Shown here: positions 45,155 through 53,404 of the stretch, one piece after another
How positions within the stretch are numbered: the first letter of the stretch is position 1
Layout of the letters: the number at the start of each line of letters is the position of its first letter
Origin: Dyadobacter sp. CY356
GTDB lineage: Bacteria; Bacteroidota; Bacteroidia; Cytophagales; Spirosomataceae
Direction of reading: 5' to 3'
NCBI RefSeq assembly: GCF_021440195.1
Contig: NZ_JAJTSZ010000003.1
Span: 1-64,000, forward strand
DNA length: 64,000 bases
Notes under the pieces: model-generated
Seen by the model: the letters and a program-made list of their open reading frames with translations, nothing else
Database searches by the model: none
Told to the model about the DNA's origin: nothing
Program-made: the position numbers and the translations under genes

Positions 45155-47092
45155 ATGAGGTTACGATTACTGTCTATATTATTTTTTACAGCTTTACTTC
45201 AATCATTTAATGTCAATGGGCAGGCGCCGATTGTGAAAGGAGGAAAGTATTGTGACAAGGCTGATGGAGACTTTGACGTTATCCCTTTTGATGGTTGTGG
45301 CAGTCAAACCGTTTCTGTCAAAAACAATGTTGTTGGCGGACTAAATATCGGTTACATATTTGATTATGATAAAGTCAGTGATCCAATTAACCCACCGAAT
45401 CCCTTTTCGTATACTTATGATAAACCGGGCGTTTACACCATTTTGCAGGTAGGGAGCAAAAATGGCTCGGGATTTGCACTTTGCAAGCAAGTCACCATAT
45501 ACGAACGACAAAAGGTGAATGCACTCCTCGAAGTCTGTGGGACTATAGCAAAAGTGACTATTGTAAACGATACCCTGGCCAGGTCATACGATCATATCGA
45601 GATCAATTGGGGGGATGGGAAGGTTAATTCAGAATGGCGAAAAGGTGAAGGGCTGATACTTACACATGCCTATACAGGGACAATTTCTCAAATAAAAATT
45701 AAAGGTGTTCACAAGGCGGGGGTTTCCTGTACGGGACTGGAAAATATTTTGTCAGCAACTTCACAAAATATTTCGCTTGATGATATTAAAGTCAGGAGAG
45801 TTGAAATGAGCTCCGACGGCAAAGTCAATATTTTGTATAGGGGAATTGAAAAAACAGAGACGGAAGTTTTTTTCAGCGAGGTCAGCGACACCTATAAGTC
45901 TGTTGAAAAAGGGTCTAATGGAGGGGATAATGGCGTTTTAATAGAAAACTTAAATCCTGAAAGTCAATATAAAGTAAAACTTGTATCCCAGGATGCCTGC
46001 GGGGGCACATTTTTGAGTGATGAAGTAGGAACAATGGTTTTGAAAACGAGTACGGAAAAAAAAGGAAATGTGCTTGAATGGAACAGATACGCTTATCCAG
46101 GTGCGTTTACGGGTTATCAGCTTTTGAGAGATAATGCTCCGATTCATGGTTTTCAGTCCATCGACGATCTAAAATGGATTGATGAAGATGCAATTTGTGG
46201 ACAAACTTATGAATACAGGATCGTAGCACTTACAAATTTGTTACGCTCTTTTTCTGCGCCAAAAAAAGTTACGATGACAAGTTCAAAACCTGAAAAAATT
46301 ACCCAGGCCAGTGTAAGCGTTACCGCTCCAAATGTGATAAGAACGGAAGTTGTTTTAGGAGGGGACGGCTTAACTGGAACTTATGATCTTATTGTTGAAA
46401 GAGCAGATTTGGGAAGTTCGGACTTTACCCAAATTTCAGGTGCAAAAAATCAGCAAACGGAATTTGAAGACAAAACTGTGAATACAGGAAGTAAATCCTA
46501 TTGTTATCGTTTCAGTTACGAAAATTCATGTCCGCTCCGCTCAGAATTCAGCGACCCGGTTTGTTCTATATTGCTTAAACAGACACCATCAGATATTTCC
46601 TGGACAAATGACTCACCATTTTTAGCAGGTGTAGAATCGTATGATGTCATACAGAATGAATCGAACATAGGTGCTACGAATACACCAGTCGGTTTAATCA
46701 ACACCTATCCCTTAAATTTAAATACACAGACCAAATCGACCTATTCGTTTCAAATCGTTGGTCATTCCCAAAATGGAAATTTTTTGAGTTTTTCCAACAT
46801 TGTAAACTACACACAGGAATTTATCCTCCTGATTCCGGATGCTTTTACACCAAATGCAGATAATATTAATGAAACATTTGAAGTAAAAGGCTTGTTCGTC
46901 AACACATTTAAAATGTCTGTTTTCAACCGTTGGGGTGAAGTCGTTTTTCAGACGGCAGACATCAATAATAGTTGGGATGGGATCATTAACGGAGAAAAAG
47001 CGCCTGCCGGATCTTATGTTTACAAGGCTGAAATAACCGATAGCAACGATAAGTTGTTCACTAAAAGTGGTAGTTTTTTACTTATTAGGTAA
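45155..47092 (+). CDS. Secreted T9SS type B sorting-domain protein
   Basis: A 645-residue secreted protein with signal peptide (RLRLLSILFFTALLQSFNVNGQ, cited as LLSILFFTALLQ). The N-terminal ~180 residues are PKD-like (CDKADGDFDVIPFDGCG; EINWGDGKV). A central fibronectin-like region (LEWNRYAYPGAFTGYQLLRD) and a C-terminal CHU_C sorting domain (IPDAFTPNADNINETFEVKG, FNRWGEVVF, SWDGIINGE) follow. I chose the ATG at 45155 over an in-frame GTG at 45125. The next gene is a paralogue, so the pair probably arose by duplication. The ligand is unknown. Confidence 0.92.
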   Translation: MRLRLLSILFFTALLQSFNVNGQAPIVKGGKYCDKADGDFDVIPFDGCGSQTVSVKNNVVGGLNIGYIFDYDKVSDPINPPNPFSYTYDKPGVYTILQVGSKNGSGFALCKQVTIYERQKVNALLEVCGTIAKVTIVNDTLARSYDHIEINWGDGKVNSEWRKGEGLILTHAYTGTISQIKIKGVHKAGVSCTGLENILSATSQNISLDDIKVRRVEMSSDGKVNILYRGIEKTETEVFFSEVSDTYKSVEKGSNGGDNGVLIENLNPESQYKVKLVSQDACGGTFLSDEVGTMVLKTSTEKKGNVLEWNRYAYPGAFTGYQLLRDNAPIHGFQSIDDLKWIDEDAICGQTYEYRIVALTNLLRSFSAPKKVTMTSSKPEKITQASVSVTAPNVIRTEVVLGGDGLTGTYDLIVERADLGSSDFTQISGAKNQQTEFEDKTVNTGSKSYCYRFSYENSCPLRSEFSDPVCSILLKQTPSDISWTNDSPFLAGVESYDVIQNESNIGATNTPVGLINTYPLNLNTQTKSTYSFQIVGHSQNGNFLSFSNIVNYTQEFILLIPDAFTPNADNINETFEVKGLFVNTFKMSVFNRWGEVVFQTADINNSWDGIINGEKAPAGSYVYKAEITDSNDKLFTKSGSFLLIR

Positions 47093-47222
47093 CGGGATTA
47101 TTGCAAGTGTTTATATCTTTTTGGTTGAAGATGAACTTCTTAATGCTGAAAATTTTAACTTTGATGTCTATTTGAGATAAATACCTCGTATCAGTTTTAA
47201 AACCGGTCAGTTATACACACAT

Positions 47223-49154
47223 ATGAAAAAACAATTACTTGTAACCTTTCTGTCATGCCTTTTGGTATGCAATGTTTTTGACGTCCGCGGTCAGGGCTTA
47301 TGTGATAACAGCGGTGGTGGATTTGAGCTGGATAAATATGAAGGTTGTGCTCCATTGACCGTAAAAATTCAAAATACGGTTCCGAATTCTTTTAGTGTTG
47401 GTTATGATGTGAATTACGACGGAAAATCACAGACACCACTACTAGCCCAAGGGTTACAGTCTACGACTTACTACACAAGAGGCACTTTCACAATTTTACA
47501 GGGTGGGAGTATTTCAACGGGTCCGATTTACGCATGTAAAAAAGTAAAAGTTTACGAAGCAGGATATCCCAACGTACAATATACTTCCTGCGGTGGAGGG
47601 AAAGTAAAACTATTATTTACTGACGACATTATTTTACAGACCTACGATCAGGTAGAAATCAATTGGGGGGATAATTCTTCTGACATTTTAAATAAAGGAA
47701 ATTCTCTTGAGCTGGAACATGATTATGCAAGTATAACAACCAGCCCGGTTGTAAAAATAAGGGGATTGTATACTTCAAATACAACCTGTTCGGGAGGTCT
47801 GGTATTATCGATCGGAATATCTTTCCAGCAACCTCTATTGAAAAATATTCAGATCAAAACAATACAGATGAATGGTAACGGGAGTATGGATGTTACGTAT
47901 GAAGGTGTGGCATCCATTTCCACCAATATTTCAACAAGCAGCGATGGCGGTGCTAATTATACAGTCGGCGGAACAAGAACGTCTGGCGGTACGCAGTCTT
48001 ACAGAATCCCAAATTTAAATATTGCTCAGGTTTATCGGGTAAAACTTGCTTCCAAAGATTTGTGTGGCGGACAGCAGGATAGTGAGATAGGCACGAGTAT
48101 GTCCTTAAAGGGCATTTCAGCAAATGAAAAAAATTCTTTAACCTGGAATGAATATCCTAACGCTGACGACTTTCAGGAGTATCAGCTTATGCGGGATGGA
48201 ACGCTCTTAAAATCTTTCACTGATATCAAAACAACTTCGTTCAGCGACGAGGATGTGGAATGTGGAGATAATTTTGAATACTCAATTACTGCTGTCACCA
48301 AAAATATTCAGTCGGTTTCAGCACCTATCATTGTTAAAACTTCAACCACTGCTCCTCAGGCATTGCAGAATTTATCTGTAACCGTCCTGGGAGATGACCA
48401 GATTCAGTTTGATGCACTGGTGCCCGGAGCAAGCTCTAAAAGTAATTTTGAGTTATTGGTGCAAAGGTCGGAGGGATTGGGCGGTCCTTTTAAGAAAGTA
48501 ACTACACTATACAATGAAATTACATACCAGGATTTTGATGTAAAAGCTAACCAAAACTCTTACTGCTACCGGGTAATGTATCAGAATGGCTGCGGACAAA
48601 AGGCTCCTATGTCTGAGCCGGTATGCTCTATTTTACTTCAAAATACGATTTCAGCTTTTTCCTGGTCGTCGGAGAAGCCATTTACAGACGAGATTAAGTC
48701 TTATAAAATGATACAAATCGGTTCGACGGGCTCTCGTGTAGAAACTGATTTGAAACTTCAATTGTCGTTTTCTTCTCAATTTACTGAGAAAAGTGATCCT
48801 GCCTATACTTTTCAGATTGTGGCCGATTCTAAAACGGGAAACTTTCAAAGCTTTTCCAATGTCATAAACTATAAAAAAGATGCGGACATTTTTGTGCCGA
48901 CTGCGTTTTCCCCAAATGAAGACGGAATCAATGATATTTTTGAAGTAAAAGTTTCCATGTATAAATCTTTTAAAATGTCAGTTTTAAACCGTTGGGGAGA
49001 AGTTATTTTTCATTCCAATGATATATCAAAAGGTTGGGACGGGATGTTTAAAGGTGAAATTGCAGCAGTCGGATCATACATTTATGATATCGAAATTGTT
49101 AATAATATTGATCAAACCGTTAAAAAAAACGGTACTTTTGTGCTCTTGAAATAA
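47223..49154 (+). CDS. Secreted T9SS type B sorting-domain protein, paralogue
   Basis: A 643-residue paralogue of the preceding gene with the same layout: signal peptide (LLVTFLSCLLVCNVFDVRGQ), PKD-like N-terminus (CDNSGGGFELDKYEGC; EINWGDNSSD), fibronectin-like repeats (LTWNEYPNADDFQEYQLMRD) and CHU_C domain (VPTAFSPNEDGINDIFEVK, NRWGEVIF, GWDGMFKGE). The pair is diverged across its length, unlike the near-identical pair at 0-6.3 kb. 130 bp separates the two genes, which may be one transcript. Confidence 0.92.
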   Translation: MKKQLLVTFLSCLLVCNVFDVRGQGLCDNSGGGFELDKYEGCAPLTVKIQNTVPNSFSVGYDVNYDGKSQTPLLAQGLQSTTYYTRGTFTILQGGSISTGPIYACKKVKVYEAGYPNVQYTSCGGGKVKLLFTDDIILQTYDQVEINWGDNSSDILNKGNSLELEHDYASITTSPVVKIRGLYTSNTTCSGGLVLSIGISFQQPLLKNIQIKTIQMNGNGSMDVTYEGVASISTNISTSSDGGANYTVGGTRTSGGTQSYRIPNLNIAQVYRVKLASKDLCGGQQDSEIGTSMSLKGISANEKNSLTWNEYPNADDFQEYQLMRDGTLLKSFTDIKTTSFSDEDVECGDNFEYSITAVTKNIQSVSAPIIVKTSTTAPQALQNLSVTVLGDDQIQFDALVPGASSKSNFELLVQRSEGLGGPFKKVTTLYNEITYQDFDVKANQNSYCYRVMYQNGCGQKAPMSEPVCSILLQNTISAFSWSSEKPFTDEIKSYKMIQIGSTGSRVETDLKLQLSFSSQFTEKSDPAYTFQIVADSKTGNFQSFSNVINYKKDADIFVPTAFSPNEDGINDIFEVKVSMYKSFKMSVLNRWGEVIFHSNDISKGWDGMFKGEIAAVGSYIYDIEIVNNIDQTVKKNGTFVLLK

Positions 49155-49196
49155 TGAGATACCTGGTTTAATACATCATTAAGATATAGAATTGAT

Positions 49197-49544
49197 ATGT
49201 TTGGAAATATGGCAGACATGATGGGACTGATGGGTAAAATGAAAGACCTTCAGTCTAAAATGAAAGAAGCTCAGGATCAACTGGCTGGTATTATTGAAAC
49301 TGCCGAATCTGGTGGTGGAATGGTGCGCGCAACTGTAAATGGCCAAAAAACGCTGATCGGACTTGAAATTGATAAGGACCTTATTAACCCTGATGATAAA
49401 GAAATGCTTCAGGATTTAATTGTTGCCGCAGTAAACAAAGCATTTGAAAATCTTGAACCAAAGATAAAGGAGCATCTGGCAAAAGCAACTGACGGAGTTC
49501 TTCCCAATATTCCAGGGTTGGACTTAGGGGGATTCATGAAATAA
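49197..49544 (+). CDS. YbaB/EbfC nucleoid-associated protein
   Basis: A 115-residue DNA-binding protein of the YbaB/EbfC family. Seen: LMGKMKDLQSKMKEAQDQLA (coiled helix), then GGGMVRATVNGQKTLIGLEI with NPDDKEMLQDLIVAAVNKA. It binds DNA as a dimer and helps organise the nucleoid. It lies 42 bp after a secreted-protein gene and 14 bp before a glycosyltransferase gene. Confidence 0.93.
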   Translation: MFGNMADMMGLMGKMKDLQSKMKEAQDQLAGIIETAESGGGMVRATVNGQKTLIGLEIDKDLINPDDKEMLQDLIVAAVNKAFENLEPKIKEHLAKATDGVLPNIPGLDLGGFMK

Positions 49545-49558
49545 CGTCCCTCCATTAG

Positions 49559-50590
49559 ATGACTCCAATTGTTGCAATTGTTATCCTGAATTATAATGGC
49601 AGGCATTATCTTGAAAAGTTTCTTCCAACGGTTTTAACCCATTCTGAGGGATACGAAATTTGGGTTGCGGATAACGCATCCACAGATCAGTCCATGGAAT
49701 GGCTTGAAAGCCAGTATCCTTCTGTAAAAACGCTTTCAATTGCAGAAAACAAAGGATACGCCGGAGGTTACAACATGGCGCTAAGTCAGATTGATGCTGA
49801 ATATTACGTGTTGTTAAATTCTGATATAGAAGTAACGCCGGGCTGGATAGACCCGGTGATTTCTTTTATGGAAACGGATGTAAATATTGCAGCCTGTCAG
49901 CCTAAAATAAGGGCGTACGATCTTCCAACCCACTTTGAGTATGCCGGAGCAGCCGGGGGTTATATGGATTACCTGGGTTATCCCTTTTGCCGGGGACGAA
50001 TTTTTGATACCAGGGAAGAAGATCTGGGGCAATACGATGATGAAATCGATGTTTTTTGGGCAACTGGTGCCTGTCTTTTTATAAGGTCAGATGCGTTTCA
50101 TAAAGCGAATGGTTTTGATGAGCGTTTTTTTGCGCATATGGAAGAAATTGACCTTTGCTGGCGTTTGTTAGATTTAGGTTACCGAATCACATTTTCAGGA
50201 AAATCGCTGGTCTATCACGTTGGTGGTGGAACACTTCACAAATCTAATCCCCAAAAAACATTTCTGAATTACAGAAATAATCTGATCATGCTTTTCAAAA
50301 ATCTTCCCGTAGGAAGACGGAAGAAAACATTGTTTTTCAGGTTGATATTAGACGGAATTTCCAGCGCACGATTTGTTGCTTCGGGTGCCTGGCCCGACGT
50401 TTTTGCCATTATCAGAGCGCATTTTGCTTTTTATGCCATGATGCCCAAATTGATAAAGGAACGGCACCAAACAACCTATCGGGCTCCGCTTTATTACAGA
50501 AGTATTGTATGGGAATATTTTGTTTTGGGAAAACACCGCTTTTCAGAACTCACCAGAATCCTGTTTCCTCTTAAAGCTCCCAAATCGTAG
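49559..50590 (+). CDS. Glycosyltransferase family 2
   Basis: A 343-residue GT-A fold glycosyltransferase, probably adding a sugar to a lipid-linked or surface glycan. Seen: VAIVILNYNGRHYLEKFLPT, the nucleotide-sugar site ADNASTD, NKGYAGGYNMAL, the DXD-like NSDIEV, ATGACLFIR and FDERFFAHMEEIDLCWRL. The end (about 270-343) is of the rhamnosyltransferase-like type. It starts 14 bp after ybaB and is probably co-transcribed. Donor and acceptor are unknown. Confidence 0.93.
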   Translation: MTPIVAIVILNYNGRHYLEKFLPTVLTHSEGYEIWVADNASTDQSMEWLESQYPSVKTLSIAENKGYAGGYNMALSQIDAEYYVLLNSDIEVTPGWIDPVISFMETDVNIAACQPKIRAYDLPTHFEYAGAAGGYMDYLGYPFCRGRIFDTREEDLGQYDDEIDVFWATGACLFIRSDAFHKANGFDERFFAHMEEIDLCWRLLDLGYRITFSGKSLVYHVGGGTLHKSNPQKTFLNYRNNLIMLFKNLPVGRRKKTLFFRLILDGISSARFVASGAWPDVFAIIRAHFAFYAMMPKLIKERHQTTYRAPLYYRSIVWEYFVLGKHRFSELTRILFPLKAPKS

Positions 50591-50792
50591 GGGTATTATG
50601 CTTCCGCCAGTTTTGGCGCATTTCCATCCAGAATGCCAGCACCAGATACAAAATGATCGGGGAGCCGAAAGTCATAAAGGTGGCATAAATGAAATAACGG
50701 CGGATACTACTAGCCGGGAAATTGAGTTTTTCACCCATTCTTGCACAAACTCCAAATATCTGATTCTCTACAAAATAACGAAGACGATTCAT
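50571..50792 (-). CDS. PspC domain protein
   Basis: A 73-residue protein with the PspC core: FGVCARMGEKLNFPASSIRR, then a hydrophobic helix (FGSPIILYLVLAFWM). In phage-shock systems PspC is an inner-membrane sensor; short lone versions are common in Bacteroidota. Its 3' end overlaps the convergent glycosyltransferase gene by 20 bp. Confidence 0.85.
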   Translation of the reverse strand: MNRLRYFVENQIFGVCARMGEKLNFPASSIRRYFIYATFMTFGSPIILYLVLAFWMEMRQNWRKHNTPTIWEL

Positions 50793-51143
50793 AGTAGCTT
50801 ATGGAATAGTTAGCTCAGCACTAGCAATTTTCTCTGCAATATACAAAGAGTACCGGAATTTTTACAGTTCAAAATTTATTAGAATCTGACCGTTAACTTG
50901 GAAATTTGCAAATTCTTGGTTTAAATAAATTGTTTTCCGAACAATTTTTGTTTCTTTGTGATTAGAGAATTTGTAAATGTTACATTATTATTGGGAAGCC
51001 TCGGTAAAAATATCCAAAATTTATTCTGTCAATCCTTTGAGCCTCCCTCAATAATTTGGCAAAATAGTGTTAAAGATTACTAATGGGACGTTTGCATTTC
51101 TTGATGTATTTTCAACTTATTTCATTTTTTTATTTCCACTATT
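50793..51143. other. Divergent region upstream of cold-shock gene
   Basis: AT-rich 351-bp stretch between pspC and the cold-shock gene. No gene is visible. Long leaders are usual for cold-shock genes, so part of this may be a structured 5' UTR, but I could not place a TAnnTTTG box with confidence. Confidence 0.4.
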
Positions 51144-51338
51144 ATGCCAACAGGTACTGTAAAATTTTTCAATGAAGCTAAGGGATACGGCTTCATCGTT
51201 GAAGACGACACAAACAGAGACATCTTTGTTCACGTGACAGGATTGGGAGGACTTACTATCCGTGAAAACGACCAGGTTGAATACGAAGTCGTTGAAGGAA
51301 AAAAAGGACTAAACGCTGTACAAGTTAAAAAGATATAG
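51144..51338 (+). CDS. Cold-shock (CspA-family) RNA chaperone
   Basis: A 64-residue single cold-shock domain. RNP1 is KGYGFIVED and RNP2 is DIFVHVTGL, the aromatic RNA-binding strands. It melts RNA structure at low temperature or in growth. It has a strong terminator 24 bp after the stop and no operon partner. Confidence 0.95.
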   Translation: MPTGTVKFFNEAKGYGFIVEDDTNRDIFVHVTGLGGLTIRENDQVEYEVVEGKKGLNAVQVKKI

Positions 51339-51360
51339 TTTTTCTTTCTTGTCAGGTCAA

Positions 51361-51396
51361 AAAAATACCGCAGTGTTCAGTTGCGGTATTTTTGTT
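51361..51396 (+). terminator. Terminator of cold-shock gene
   Basis: AAAATACCGCA pairs with TGCGGTATTTT around a 9-nt loop, then TTGTTTT. The A-rich left arm also makes it usable for the convergent lysS gene ending at 51416. Confidence 0.88.
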
Positions 51397-51415
51397 TTAT
51401 AGCGAAAACGCAAAA

Positions 51416-53131
51416 TTACTCGACCCAGGTTTTTACATCTTCAAGTGCCGGCATTTTTTCGTCGATCTTCAATTTTTTACGCATTCCGCCCAAATCATTA
51501 AATATTTTATTCGGACTTGCTGCTTTCAATTGCTCAATCGTTAAAATATTCATTTTCTGTAAAGCAGGAATCCAGATGGCAGGAACATTGGCTGCCACGT
51601 AATCAGCTTCTTTTGCCATTTCCTGTTTCTTCTCAGGACGCATATGCGGGAAGAAAAGAACCTCCTGAATGCTCGAATTATTAGTCAGCAACATTGTAAG
51701 CCGGTCAATACCAATACCGATACCCGAAGTTGGCGGCATACCATATTCCAGTGAACGAAGGAAATCTTCATCCATTTCCATCGCTTCGTCATCTCCACGT
51801 TCTTTCAGTTTTAGCTGATCTTCAAATCGCTCGCGCTGTTCAATCGGATCATTTAATTCTGAATAAGCGTTAGCAATCTCTCTGCCGTTTACAAATAATT
51901 CAAAACGCTCAACCATACCCGGTTTTTCACGATGTTTTTTCGTCAAAGGTGACATTTCAACAGGGTGGTCGGTAATGAAAGTTGGCTGAATGATAAATTC
52001 TTCTACCTTTTCACCAAAGATTTCATCGATCAACTTTCCTTTGCCCATGCTCTCATTTACGTCCATTCCCCATGCACGGCACTGTTCACGAATGGCAGCC
52101 TCGTCGAGCGCATCAACATTCAATCCTGTATATTGATGAATCGCGTCGGTAATGCTTAATCTTTTGTAAGGTCCTGCAAAATCCAGTTCAACATCACCAA
52201 ACTGAGCTTTTGTAGTTCCATTGGTGGCAATTGCAACCTGTTCCAAAACCTGCTCGGTCATACGCATCATCCACAAATAATCTTTGTAGGCAACATATAA
52301 CTCCACTGTTGTAAATTCTGGATTATGCGTGCGGTCCATACCTTCATTCCGGAATAATTTCCCGAATTCATAAACCCCTTCAAACCCACCTACGATCAGA
52401 CGTTTCAGGTGAAGTTCAGTAGCGATACGTAGGAAAAGATCAGTATCCAATGCATTATGATGTGTTTCAAAAGGACGGGCAGCAGCACCACCATGGATGG
52501 TTTGCAACACCGGAGTCTCTACTTCAAGCCATCCTTTTGAATCAAAATAGGAACGCATAGTGGTAATGATGCGCGCTCGTTTTATGAAAATATCACGTAC
52601 TTCCGGATTCACGATCAAATCCACATAACGCTGACGGTAACGCAATTCCGGATCCGTAAATCCGTCATGGATCTTACCATCTTCATCACGTTTTACAACA
52701 GGTAAAGGACGAAGTGATTTATTTAAAATCTTGAATTCCTGAACATGGATTGATATCTCACCTGTCTGAGTGGTAAATACAAATCCTTGAACACCAATGA
52801 TATCACCAATGTCAAGCAGTTTTTTAAATACCGTGTTATAAAGTGTCTTATCTTCTCCCGGACAAAGATCATCGCGGCGGAAATACAACTGGATACGGCC
52901 CGTACTGTCCTGCATTTCTGCAAAAGCCGCACTTCCCATAATCCGGAAACCCATCAGGCGGCCTGCAATCGTGACGTTCTTATAATCTATTTTATTGTTT
53001 TCGTAATTCTTTAATATATCAGCAGCAGTGACATTTACTACAAATTCATCAGCAGGATATGGTTCAATTCCCATCCTGATTAATTCCTCGCGCTTTTGGC
53101 GGCGCAATATTTCCTGTTCGCTCAGTAGCAT
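51416..53131 (-). CDS. lysS: Lysyl-tRNA synthetase, class II
   Basis: Charges tRNA-Lys. The 571 residues hold the N-terminal OB-fold anticodon domain (about residues 50-160; VTIAGRLMGFRIMG), class II motif 2 (FRNEGMDRTHNPEFTTVELY) and motif 3 (GIGIGIDRLTML). About 70 residues follow beyond the usual end at HMRPE (ADYVAANVPAIWIPALQK, ANVPAIWIPALQKMNILTIE region). They resemble a helix-hairpin-helix-like extension found in Bacteroidota LysS. It is a single gene, convergent with the cold-shock gene. Confidence 0.96.
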   Translation of the reverse strand: MLLSEQEILRRQKREELIRMGIEPYPADEFVVNVTAADILKNYENNKIDYKNVTIAGRLMGFRIMGSAAFAEMQDSTGRIQLYFRRDDLCPGEDKTLYNTVFKKLLDIGDIIGVQGFVFTTQTGEISIHVQEFKILNKSLRPLPVVKRDEDGKIHDGFTDPELRYRQRYVDLIVNPEVRDIFIKRARIITTMRSYFDSKGWLEVETPVLQTIHGGAAARPFETHHNALDTDLFLRIATELHLKRLIVGGFEGVYEFGKLFRNEGMDRTHNPEFTTVELYVAYKDYLWMMRMTEQVLEQVAIATNGTTKAQFGDVELDFAGPYKRLSITDAIHQYTGLNVDALDEAAIREQCRAWGMDVNESMGKGKLIDEIFGEKVEEFIIQPTFITDHPVEMSPLTKKHREKPGMVERFELFVNGREIANAYSELNDPIEQRERFEDQLKLKERGDDEAMEMDEDFLRSLEYGMPPTSGIGIGIDRLTMLLTNNSSIQEVLFFPHMRPEKKQEMAKEADYVAANVPAIWIPALQKMNILTIEQLKAASPNKIFNDLGGMRKKLKIDEKMPALEDVKTWVE

Positions 53132-53404
53132 TTTTTATAACAATATTAATGAAATGATAACTCTTTGAGTTGCAAAAGAGTGCGCAAAATTAGCATTTTT
53201 TGCTGTTAATAACGAAGTTGAGCAAAGGAAGATCATTAGTAGATAAAAAAAAGCAGCATAATAGCTGGCATATTATTTGCAGAGTATCTGCATATGGCGA
53301 ATGAACTGATTTGAAAGTGATTTCTCTATCGATGTTGAAATGAATTTTTGTAGACCTTTCAATGTAAATCAGTTACTTTTATCTTTATACGTAGACACCC
53401 CTCA

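Noticed and set aside
53185..53192. TAATTTTG (minus strand) as the lysS promoter
   Set aside because: The -7-like box is present but no TTTG element lies at 19-21 bp, so support is too weak.
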